Shown: one piece after another, positions 1-6,441 of the stretch
Position numbering within the stretch: the first letter of the stretch is position 1
Layout of the letters: the number at the start of each line of letters is the position of its first letter
Assembly (NCBI GenBank): GCA_021737905.1
Contig: JAIPDA010000124.1
Location: 1 to 7,083 of the forward strand
Length of the DNA: 7,083 bases
Origin: Rhodoferax sp.
Lineage (GTDB): Bacteria > Pseudomonadota > Gammaproteobacteria > Burkholderiales > Burkholderiaceae_C
Direction: 5' to 3'
Translations under genes and position numbers: made by a program
The notes under the pieces: generated by a model
Told to the model about the DNA's origin: nothing
The model's input: the letters and a program-made list of their open reading frames with translations, nothing else
Databases searched by the model: none

Positions 1-1178
1 AGGTGCACCAGGCCGTCGATGCCGGCAGCCAGACCCACAAAGACGCCGAAGTCCGTGATCGACTTGATCGGGCCCTTGACGCGGTCGCCGCGCTTGGTGT
101 CCTGGGCAAATTCCTGCCAAGGGTTGGCCTTGCACTGCTTCATGCCCAGCGAGATGCGGCGTTTGTCTTCGTCGATTTCCAGAACCATGACTTCGACTTC
201 GTCACCCAGGGCGACGAGCTTGTTCGGGGCCACGTTCTTGTTAGTCCAATCCATCTCGGACACGTGGACCAGGCCTTCAATGCCCGGCTCGAGTTCGACA
301 AATGCGCCGTAGTCGGCGATGTTGGTGATCTTGCCGAACAGGCGGGTAGCCTGCGGGTAGCGGCGGGCCACGCCCATCCAAGGGTCGTCACCCATTTGCT
401 TGAGACCCAGCGAGACACGGTTTTTCTCGGTGTCGAACTTCAGGATCTTGGCCACGATTTCCTGACCGGCTGTCACCACTTCGCTCGGGTGACGCACGCG
501 GCGCCATGCCATGTCGGTGATGTGCAGCAGGCCGTCGATGCCGCCCAGGTCAACGAATGCACCGTATTCGGTGATGTTCTTGACGATGCCTTTGACAGCA
601 GTGCCTTCTTTGAGGGTTTCCATCAGCTTGGCGCGTTCTTCGCCCATGCTGGCTTCGACCACAGCGCGGCGGCTCAGCACCACGTTGTTGCGTTTGCGGT
701 CGAGCTTGATGACCTTGAACTCCATGGTCTTGTTCTCGTAGGGCGTCAAGTCCTTGATAGGGCGTGTGTCGATCAGCGAACCTGGCAGGAAAGCGCGGAT
801 GCCATTGACCAGAACGGTCAGGCCGCCTTTGACTTTGCCGCTGGTCTGGCCGGTGACAAATTCGCCGGATTCCAGGGCTTTTTCCAGGCTCATCCACGAG
901 GCCAGGCGCTTGGCCTTGTCTCGGCTCAGCAGGGTGTCACCGTAGCCGTTTTCGACCGAGTCGATGGCCACAGCCACAAAATCGCCGACCTGGACTTCGA
1001 GTTCGCCCTGGTCGTTTTTGAATTCTTCGAGAGGCACATAGGCCTCGGACTTCAGACCGGCATTGACAACCACATGGTTGTGGTCGATGCGGATGACTTC
1101 AGCGGTAATAACTTCGCCCGTGCGCATTTCGGAGCGCTTGAGAGATTCTTCAAAAAGGGCGGCAAAAGATTCAGACAT
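1..1178 (-). CDS. rpsA: 30S ribosomal protein S1, N-terminal 392 residues (3' end outside window)
   Basis: S1 is the large RNA-binding protein of the small ribosomal subunit. It captures mRNA and helps unfold leaders for initiation. The minus-strand frame opens with [13 protein letters not shown], the usual S1 start, and stays open to the window edge. Full-length family members have about 560 residues and six S1 (OB-fold) repeats. Visible here are repeat 1 (about 21-87, ribosome-docking type), repeat 2 (about 105-171), repeat 3 (about 192-260, with [19 protein letters not shown]), repeat 4 (about 277-347, with [20 protein letters not shown]) and the start of repeat 5 (from about 364, with [10 protein letters not shown]). 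Repeats 3-5 are the RNA-binding type. The ATG is supported by an AGGA motif 7 nt upstream. It follows aroA-cmk after a 150-bp leader, as rpsA follows cmk in many proteobacteria. No frameshift is seen; truncation is only by the window edge. Confidence 0.98.
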   Translation of the reverse strand, partial: MSESFAALFEESLKRSEMRTGEVITAEVIRIDHNHVVVNAGLKSEAYVPLEEFKNDQGELEVQVGDFVAVAIDSVENGYGDTLLSRDKAKRLASWMSLEKALESGEFVTGQTSGKVKGGLTVLVNGIRAFLPGSLIDTRPIKDLTPYENKTMEFKVIKLDRKRNNVVLSRRAVVEASMGEERAKLMETLKEGTAVKGIVKNITEYGAFVDLGGIDGLLHITDMAWRRVRHPSEVVTAGQEIVAKILKFDTEKNRVSLGLKQMGDDPWMGVARRYPQATRLFGKITNIADYGAFVELEPGIEGLVHVSEMDWTNKNVAPNKLVALGDEVEVMVLEIDEDKRRISLGMKQCKANPWQEFAQDTKRGDRVKGPIKSITDFGVFVGLAAGIDGLVH

Positions 1179-1185
1179 TAAAGTT

Positions 1186-1189
1186 TCCT
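1186..1189 (-). promoter_or_regulatory. Ribosome binding site of rpsA
   Basis: AGGA on the minus strand lies 7 nt before the rpsA ATG and fixes the start codon. Escherichia coli rpsA is known for lacking a strong Shine-Dalgarno sequence and relying on leader structure, so this recognisable site is a modest difference. Confidence 0.7.
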
Positions 1190-1197
1190 AATCCCCA

Positions 1198-1228
1198 GAA
1201 CAGTGTTCCGATAGCACCATTGCTATCG
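1198..1228 (-). promoter_or_regulatory. Paired palindromes / stem-loops in the rpsA leader
   Basis: Two perfect inverted repeats abut. At 1209-1228 the arms CGATAGCA and TGCTATCG (8 bp) enclose a 4-nt loop, AUGG in the rpsA transcript. At 1198-1208 the arms GAACA and TGTTC surround one base, or fold as GAAC/GTTC with a 3-nt loop. The first is preceded by CTAAAAA in the mRNA sense, and the pair ends 8 nt before the ribosome binding site. S1 represses its own translation through leader hairpins in E. coli, so a similar role is plausible here but only inferred. In the plus direction the 8-bp stem is followed by TTTTT and would look like a weak terminator. A DNA operator is a third possibility. 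Confidence 0.45.
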
Positions 1229-1328
1229 TTTTTAGAGCTGACTGCGGCGGTTTGGTGCGGCTTTTGAAGGGCCGCGGGTTAAGTTGTGAACCCTTTGAGG
1301 CGGCGCCGGATTGAAAAGGCGCGCTGCT

Positions 1329-3305
1329 TCAGAGGGGCCGGTTACCGCGCCACCAGTCAATCAAAACTGCGATGGATTGCTCAATCGTCAGTTCGGAATT
1401 GTCCAATGGCTTGGCGTCTTGAGCAGGTTTCAGAGGTGCGCTTTGGCGAGATGAGTCTCGCAAATCGCGCGCTTCCAAGTCCTGCTCAATGGCCGCTAGT
1501 ATAGCCGAAATACCCTTTGAAATCAATTGCTTATGCCTGCGCCCGGCGCGGCAGCGGGCGCTGGCTGTCAAAAAGACTTTGAGCGCGGCATCCGGGAATA
1601 TGACCGTGCCCATATCGCGGCCGTCAGCCACCAGGCCGGGCAGTTGCCTGAAGCCGCGTTGCAGCGCCAGCAGGGCCTCGCGCACAGGCGCATGCACCGA
1701 CACCTGCGAAGCGGCCATGCCGGCGCTTTCGGTGCGAATAGCGTCTGACACGTCTTCGCCCGCCAGCAGTACCTGCTCACCCGAAAAGCGCACGGGCAGG
1801 GCCGCGGCAACGGCCGCAACGCCGGCCGCATCGTCCAGCGACACGCCGGCCCGACCCGCGGCATAGGCGGTGAGGCGGTAAAGCGCGCCCGAATCCAGGT
1901 AGTGATAGCCCAAGCGCTGCGCCGTCAAAGAGGCCAGCGTGCCCTTGCCCGAAGCCGTCGGCCCGTCGATGCAGATCACCGGGATGTCGGCTGTGCGCGC
2001 CTGGGTGAGCGCGAACAGCGCTTCAAAGTAGTCAGGGAATGTCTTGGCCACACATTTGGGGTCCAATATGCGCACCGGCAGGCCGGCCGGATTGAAAGCC
2101 GCCAGCGAAAAACACATGGCCACGCGGTGGTCGTCGTAAGTGTGAATGGCAGCGCTGCGCCACTGCACCGGCGGCGTGACGCGAATGAAGTCTGCGCCTT
2201 CTTCAACAACTGCCCCCAGTTTGCTCAACTCGCAGGCCATGGCCGCGATGCGGTCGGTTTCCTTCACGCGCCAGCTGGCAATGTTGCGCAGCGTGGTTGT
2301 GCCGTCGGCATAAAGCGCCATCACGGCCAGCGTCATGGCGGCGTCGGGTATGTGGTTGCAGTCCAGATCAATGGCTTTGAGCGGCCAGGCGCCGCGCGAG
2401 ACCTTCAGCGAATTGGGACTGCTTTCTACCTTGGCACCCATCAGCTGCGCGGCTTCGACAAAGCGGATGTCGCCCTGGATCGAGGCCGAGCCGATGCCGC
2501 GTATGTCAATGCTGTGGCCGGCGCCGGTGGCGATGGCGCCTAGCGCCACAAAGTAGCTGGCCGACGAAGCGTCGCCCTCAACATGAATTTCACCGGGCGA
2601 CTGGTAGCGGCTGCCGGCCGGGATGGTGAAGCTTTGCCAGCCCTCGCGCCCCACCTGGATGCCAAAGCGCGCCAACAAATTCAGCGTGATCTCGATGTAA
2701 GGCTTGGAGATCAACTCGCCGGTGACTTCGAGACGGATGTCTTGCTCGGCCACCAGGGGCAGCGCCATCAACAGGGCTGTCAGAAATTGGCTAGACACAT
2801 CACCGCGAACGGCAATGGGTTTGTTCAGCGCGAGCTTGCCAGGCTTCAGGTGCAGGGGCGGAAATCCGTCCTTGCCCAGATAGTCAATGCTGCAGCCAAG
2901 CTGGCGCAGCGCATCGACCAGGTCGCCGATGGGGCGCTCGTGCATGCGCGGCACGCCCGAGAGTTCATAGTCGCCGCCCAGCAGTGCCAGCGCGGCCGTC
3001 AGCGGGCGCATGGCGGTGCCGGCGTTGCCCATGAACAGCTTGCCTTGGCGGTTCAAGAGCTTGCCGCCCAGCCCGCCAATCACAGCGGTTTGGCCGGCTT
3101 GCTCAACACTGCAGCCCATCTGTTTGAGGGCAGCCAGCATCACGGCGGTGTCGTCCGAGGCCAGCAAGTCATGCACCACGGTTTTGCCCCGGCTCAGCGC
3201 GGCCAGCAACAGCACGCGGTTGGAAATACTTTTGGAGCCCGGCAGGTGCACCGTGCCGTGCGCGCCGGTCAGAGGCGGAATGTCCAGCGACTCGATATCA
3301 AACAT
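1329..3305 (-). CDS. aroA-cmk: Bifunctional 3-phosphoshikimate 1-carboxyvinyltransferase / cytidylate kinase (AroA-Cmk fusion)
   Basis: One uninterrupted 658-residue frame encodes two cytoplasmic enzymes. Residues 1 to about 432 are EPSP synthase, joining shikimate 3-phosphate and PEP in the sixth shikimate-pathway step. Seen are PGSKSISNR (Lys25), [13 protein letters not shown] (90-102), [10 protein letters not shown] (Arg124), [29 protein letters not shown] with catalytic Asp321, WRVKETDR (Lys348, Glu349) and [10 protein letters not shown]. Gly96, Thr97 and Pro101 match E. coli, so it is a class I, glyphosate-sensitive type by sequence. Residues about 441-658 are CMP kinase: P-loop GPTASGKGT (448-456), DSGALYR (471-477), [12 protein letters not shown] (560-571) and the [13 protein letters not shown] region. 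The linker is only about 8 residues. The ATG lies 9 bp after tyrA; the nearest AGGA is 13 nt upstream, rather far, so coupling to tyrA is likely. Separate adjacent aroA and cmk genes are the commoner state; both domains look complete here. Confidence 0.97.
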   Translation of the reverse strand: MFDIESLDIPPLTGAHGTVHLPGSKSISNRVLLLAALSRGKTVVHDLLASDDTAVMLAALKQMGCSVEQAGQTAVIGGLGGKLLNRQGKLFMGNAGTAMRPLTAALALLGGDYELSGVPRMHERPIGDLVDALRQLGCSIDYLGKDGFPPLHLKPGKLALNKPIAVRGDVSSQFLTALLMALPLVAEQDIRLEVTGELISKPYIEITLNLLARFGIQVGREGWQSFTIPAGSRYQSPGEIHVEGDASSASYFVALGAIATGAGHSIDIRGIGSASIQGDIRFVEAAQLMGAKVESSPNSLKVSRGAWPLKAIDLDCNHIPDAAMTLAVMALYADGTTTLRNIASWRVKETDRIAAMACELSKLGAVVEEGADFIRVTPPVQWRSAAIHTYDDHRVAMCFSLAAFNPAGLPVRILDPKCVAKTFPDYFEALFALTQARTADIPVICIDGPTASGKGTLASLTAQRLGYHYLDSGALYRLTAYAAGRAGVSLDDAAGVAAVAAALPVRFSGEQVLLAGEDVSDAIRTESAGMAASQVSVHAPVREALLALQRGFRQLPGLVADGRDMGTVIFPDAALKVFLTASARCRAGRRHKQLISKGISAILAAIEQDLEARDLRDSSRQSAPLKPAQDAKPLDNSELTIEQSIAVLIDWWRGNRPL

Positions 3306-3314
3306 GAAACTGAA

Positions 3315-4202
3315 TCAATCCTGATGCGGTGAAGAAGGGCCTGAGGACTGCGCCCAGCGGGTGCGCGCTTGGCTGGCTTGGGTGATAGCGCTGTGCAGTA
3401 GCGCGGCATCACCGGTGATGATCATTTGCTCCAGCGCTTGAAGGCTTTGTTGAAACAGGTGCGATTGCGCCAGCAACTCGTCGCGGTTGGCCAGCAGGAT
3501 GTCGCGCCACATGGCCGGCTCGCTGGCGGCGATGCGCGTGAAATCACGAAAGCCCGAACCCGCCAGCGCCATGTACTGCTCGCCCTGGTCTTGCCCCTGG
3601 AGGCTGTGCATCATGGCAAAGGCCAGCAAATGCGGCAGGTGGCTGACGGCAGCGTAAGCTGCGTCATGAGCTTCGGGGCTCATCTGGCTGACGTGTGAGC
3701 CCAGCGCCTGCCAAAGCTGACGTGCCAGCGCGACTTGCGCGGGCGCAGTCTCTGGCAGCGGCGTGAGGATGACTTTTTTGCCAGCGTACAAGCCGGCCTC
3801 CGCGTTTCGCACGCCCGACAGTTCTTTGCCGCAAATCGGATGCGCCGGCACAAAACAGGGAAGTAAGGTGCCCAGGCTGTTTCTTGCAGCCAGCACCACA
3901 TCACCTTTGGTGGACCCCACATCCATCACCAGCGTGTCTTTGTGAATGACCTGGGCAATGGCTTGCAGCGTGCTTGGCGTCGCGCTCACAGGCACGGCCA
4001 GCAGCACCAGGTCGGCGCCCTCGACAGCCAGCGCCGCAGAGGCCGCCACCTTGTCAATCACACCCATTTGCAGGGCCATGGCCGTGCTGGAGGGGGAGGG
4101 GCTAAAGCCAGTCACGCGCTCAACCAGACCGGCGCGTTGGAGTGCCAGGGCAAACGAGCTGCCCATGAGGCCGCAGCCAATCAGGCCAAGTTGTTTGAAC
4201 AC
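3315..4202 (-). CDS. tyrA: Prephenate / cyclohexadienyl dehydrogenase (TyrA)
   Basis: This 295-residue cytoplasmic enzyme oxidatively decarboxylates prephenate to 4-hydroxyphenylpyruvate in tyrosine synthesis; whether it also takes arogenate cannot be read from sequence. The N-terminal Rossmann fold starts at once with LIGCGLMGSS (7-16). DVGSTKG (94-100), HPICGKELSG (121-130), AAVSHLPHLLA (184-194, family histidine region) and GSGFRDFTRIA (215-225, with the arginine expected to contact prephenate) follow. The C-terminal part is the helical dimerisation domain, ending in a serine-rich tail. There is no ACT domain and no fused chorismate mutase, so this is the compact type. The start is GTG at 4202; no closer ATG preserves the nucleotide-binding motif, and a GAGG overlapping the pheA stop is available. 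Where NAD-using Rossmann folds carry an acidic residue after strand 2, this protein has Ser34 (TGFSPSPSS), which may favour NADP. It sits 13 bp after pheA and 9 bp before aroA-cmk. Confidence 0.96.
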   Translation of the reverse strand: MFKQLGLIGCGLMGSSFALALQRAGLVERVTGFSPSPSSTAMALQMGVIDKVAASAALAVEGADLVLLAVPVSATPSTLQAIAQVIHKDTLVMDVGSTKGDVVLAARNSLGTLLPCFVPAHPICGKELSGVRNAEAGLYAGKKVILTPLPETAPAQVALARQLWQALGSHVSQMSPEAHDAAYAAVSHLPHLLAFAMMHSLQGQDQGEQYMALAGSGFRDFTRIAASEPAMWRDILLANRDELLAQSHLFQQSLQALEQMIITGDAALLHSAITQASQARTRWAQSSGPSSPHQD

Positions 4203-4213
4203 TTGAGTTTGCG

Positions 4214-4217
4214 CCTC
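4214..4217 (-). promoter_or_regulatory. Probable ribosome binding site of tyrA overlapping the pheA stop
   Basis: GAGG on the minus strand begins inside the pheA TGA stop and lies 11 nt before the tyrA GTG. The spacing is a little long. The overlap means ribosomes ending on pheA clear or occupy the site, which favours translational coupling, and it supports GTG as the tyrA start. Confidence 0.4.
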
Positions 4218-5298
4218 AATCGCCCGCAGGGTAGTTACCCAGCACTTTGTAGAAGGCGCAAAGTTGCTGCAACTCTGCCAGAGCAGCGCTCACATGCGGT
4301 TGCGAAGGGTGGCCTTGCAGGTCGATGTAAAAGTAATATTCCCACTGGCCCGAGCGGGCCGGGCGCGATTCGAAGCGCGTCATCGACACGCCGTGTGTCT
4401 TGAGCGGCCCCAGGATGTCATGCACCGCGCCCGGCCGGTTGGGGACTGACACGATCAGGCTGATGCAGTCCTTGCCCGACGCTGCCGGTGCGGGCAGGGT
4501 TTGAGGCAGGCAAACCACGGCAAAGCGCGTGCGGTTAAAGGCGTCGTCCTGAATAGCGTGGGCCGCGTTGTGCAAGCCAAACTGCACACCGGCACGTTCG
4601 CTGGCAATGCCGGCCCAGGCCGGGTTGGTGGTGGCCAGACGAGCGCCTTCGGCGTTGCTGGAGGCGGTGCGCCGCTCGGCATTGGGCAGGTGCGCGGTCA
4701 GCCAGCCCTGGCACTGGGCCAGGGCCTGCGGGTGCGCGTAAACCACCTCGATACCTTCTAGCGAGTCTGACAGGCGCAGCAGGTTGTGGCGCACCATCAA
4801 ACTGGTTTCTCCCACGATATGCAGTGGAGAGTTCAAAAACAAATCGAGCGAGCGAGAGACCACACCTTCGGTCGAGTTTTCAACCGGCACCACACCGTAG
4901 CCGGCGCTACCGCCGGCGGTGGCGCGAAACACTTCGTCGATGCTGGTGCAAGGCACATGCTCGATGCTGGCGCCAAAAAACTGCAACGCCGCCTGTTCGC
5001 TAAAGGTGCCGGCCGGGCCCAGGTAGGCCACGCGCACAGGCGTCTCCAGCGCCAGGCAGGCGGACATGATTTCGCGCCAGATGGCCTCCACATGTTCACC
5101 CTTCAGTGGGCCGGTGTTGGCTTGCTTTATTTTCTCGATGACGGCAGCCACGCGATCGGGCCTGAAGAAGGGCGAGCCTTCGCGACGCTTGACCTCGCCG
5201 ACTTCTTCAGCCACGCGGGCGCGCTGGTTGAGCAGCGTGAGCAGCTCCCGGTCGAGCTTGTCAATTTGGATGCGGAGTTCAGGCAAGTTGGTTGTCAT
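4216..5298 (-). CDS. pheA: Bifunctional chorismate mutase / prephenate dehydratase (P-protein)
   Basis: This 360-residue cytoplasmic protein converts chorismate to prephenate and then to phenylpyruvate for phenylalanine synthesis. Three domains are visible. Residues 1 to about 86 are an AroQ-type helical chorismate mutase with Arg9, Arg26, Lys37, Arg49 and the IWREIMSACLALE helix, where Glu85 stands at the E. coli Gln88 position. Residues about 88-265 are prephenate dehydratase, with YLGPAGTFSEQAA, VPVENSTEGVV (137-147) and the catalytic NRTRF (Thr257). Residues about 278-355 are an ACT domain with NRPGAVHDIL and FESRPARSGQWEYYFYID, the ESRP motif linked to phenylalanine feedback binding. Length and domain order are normal for the family. 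The ATG follows serC by 14 bp, with GGGA 7 nt upstream. One oddity: RPDRVAAVI puts Val50 where many relatives have the active-site glutamate (E. coli Glu52). Confidence 0.97.
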   Translation of the reverse strand: MTTNLPELRIQIDKLDRELLTLLNQRARVAEEVGEVKRREGSPFFRPDRVAAVIEKIKQANTGPLKGEHVEAIWREIMSACLALETPVRVAYLGPAGTFSEQAALQFFGASIEHVPCTSIDEVFRATAGGSAGYGVVPVENSTEGVVSRSLDLFLNSPLHIVGETSLMVRHNLLRLSDSLEGIEVVYAHPQALAQCQGWLTAHLPNAERRTASSNAEGARLATTNPAWAGIASERAGVQFGLHNAAHAIQDDAFNRTRFAVVCLPQTLPAPAASGKDCISLIVSVPNRPGAVHDILGPLKTHGVSMTRFESRPARSGQWEYYFYIDLQGHPSQPHVSAALAELQQLCAFYKVLGNYPAGD

Positions 5299-5312
5299 GG
5301 TTCTGTCCCGGC

Positions 5313-6404
5313 TCAGGCGTGTTCTTTTTCAAATTCTCGCATGTGACTCACCAGCGCCTCAACCCCGGCCAGAGGCATGGCGTTGTACAGGCTGGCGCGC
5401 ATGCCGCCCAGGGTTTTGTAGCCCTTGAGTTGCAGCAGGCCGCGAGCTTTAGCCTGAGCTAAAAAAGCATCGTTACGCGATTCGTCGGCCAGAAAAAAAG
5501 GTATGTTCATGCGCGAGCGGCAATTTGTTGCAACGCGGTTGACATAAAAATCTGAGCTGTCGATAAAGTCGTACAGCATCTTGGCTTTGGCGATGTTTCG
5601 CTGCTCGATGGCTGCCACACCGCCCTGTGCTTTGAGCCACTGGAAGGTCAGGCCGGCGATGTAGATGCCGTAAGTCGGCGGCGTGTTGTACATCGACTGG
5701 TTGTCAGCAACGATCTTGTAGTCAAAGGCCGAGGGGCAGTGCGCCATGGCGTGCCCCAGCAAATCCTGGCGCACAAACACCAGGGTCACCCCGGCAGGGC
5801 CTACATTTTTTTGCGCGCCGCCAAATGCCAAGCCCACGCGCGACCAGTCCACCGGCCGCGACAACATGTGTGAGGAAATGTCGGCCACCAGCGGGGCATC
5901 GCAGCCAAGGGCCTTGAGGTCGGGCAGTTCGTGCATTTCAATACCGTGCACAGTCTCGTTGCTGCAGACATGCACATAGCGGGCGTTGGGGCTGAGCTTC
6001 CAGCTGCCGGCGTCGGGCAAGGTGGTGTGGCCGGTATCCGCATTGCTGGCGGCCACATTCACGTCGCAGTACTTACGCGCTTCTTTTTGCGGACGCTCGC
6101 TCCAGACGCCGGTGACCACAAAGTCGGCGCGCTCGCCACGTGACAGGTTCAGCGGCACGATGGCGTTTTCTGCAATACCACCGCCCTGCATGAAGAGAAT
6201 TTTGAAGCCCTCGGGCACGGCCAGCAACTCGCGCACGTCGGCTTCGGCGGCTTCGTAAATCGATACGAATTCTTTGCCGCGGTGGCTCATTTCCATGACG
6301 CTCATGCCGCTGCCGTGCCAGTCCAGCATGTCGGCGGCGGCACGCTCAAGCACTTCTTCCGGAAGAACGGCCGGGCCAGCCGAAAAATTAAAGGGCCGGC
6401 TCAT
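5313..6404 (-). CDS. serC: Phosphoserine aminotransferase (SerC)
   Basis: SerC is a PLP enzyme that transfers the amino group of glutamate to 3-phosphohydroxypyruvate, giving O-phosphoserine. The same enzyme class makes 4-phosphohydroxythreonine for pyridoxal phosphate synthesis. The 363 residues match the family length of about 360. Motifs seen: [11 protein letters not shown] (5-15), [12 protein letters not shown] (35-46), the PLP lysine in [11 protein letters not shown] (Lys199), SMYNTPPT (237-244), SRMNIPF (297-303) and [13 protein letters not shown] (333-345). The frame is open 58 codons further upstream, but that part overlaps gyrA and has no family similarity; MSRPFNF matches the usual N-terminus. 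No clear Shine-Dalgarno precedes this ATG, which lies in a GC-rich gap 37 bp after gyrA and overlaps the stop of a 12-codon mini-ORF (6439-6401). Two differences from the E. coli enzyme stand out: GGGIAEN (74-80) for GGGRGQF, and GYK (328-330) for GHR. Confidence 0.97.
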   Translation of the reverse strand: MSRPFNFSAGPAVLPEEVLERAAADMLDWHGSGMSVMEMSHRGKEFVSIYEAAEADVRELLAVPEGFKILFMQGGGIAENAIVPLNLSRGERADFVVTGVWSERPQKEARKYCDVNVAASNADTGHTTLPDAGSWKLSPNARYVHVCSNETVHGIEMHELPDLKALGCDAPLVADISSHMLSRPVDWSRVGLAFGGAQKNVGPAGVTLVFVRQDLLGHAMAHCPSAFDYKIVADNQSMYNTPPTYGIYIAGLTFQWLKAQGGVAAIEQRNIAKAKMLYDFIDSSDFYVNRVATNCRSRMNIPFFLADESRNDAFLAQAKARGLLQLKGYKTLGGMRASLYNAMPLAGVEALVSHMREFEKEHA

Positions 6405-6441
6405 CGCGGCAGCGCCGGGGCGCGGTGCTGTGCCAGCATGG

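Larger units (their letters stand above)
1179..1328 (-). promoter_or_regulatory. rpsA leader / cmk-rpsA intergenic region
   Basis: These 150 bp separate the aroA-cmk stop from the rpsA start and form by far the largest gap in the window. On the minus strand the region holds a GC-rich first part with a GCGGC...GCCGC inverted repeat (1271-1275 with 1257-1261), then CTAAAAA, then two adjoining palindromes and the ribosome binding site. No intrinsic terminator is visible in the transcribed direction, since no hairpin is followed by a T run, so read-through from aroA-cmk is likely. A dedicated rpsA promoter would be expected from the biology of the gene, but I see no convincing one. TTCACA at 1290-1285 resembles a -35 box, yet the matching -10 position (TCAAAA, 1267-1262) is poor. 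Confidence 0.5.

Noticed and set aside
3..1181. 392-codon plus-strand open frame
   Set aside because: It lies exactly opposite rpsA in the register where GC-rich codon use suppresses stops. Its product is rich in His, Phe, Val and Asp with no family motif, while the minus frame is an unmistakable S1 protein.
1257..1275. GCGGC/GCCGC inverted repeat as a terminator after cmk
   Set aside because: The stem is only 5 bp with a 9-nt loop and no T run follows on the minus strand.
1262..1290. Possible rpsA promoter TTCACA - 17 bp - TCAAAA
   Set aside because: The -35 is near consensus but the -10 matches only three of six bases, so it is not distinguishable from chance.
1301..1308. CGGCGCCG palindrome after the aroA-cmk stop
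   Set aside because: An 8-base self-complementary GC word is common at this base composition and leaves no loop for a hairpin.
1902..3332. Plus-strand open frames of 213 and 249 codons
   Set aside because: Both are antisense shadows of aroA-cmk, with Arg/His/Gln-rich products, no motifs and no ribosome binding site.
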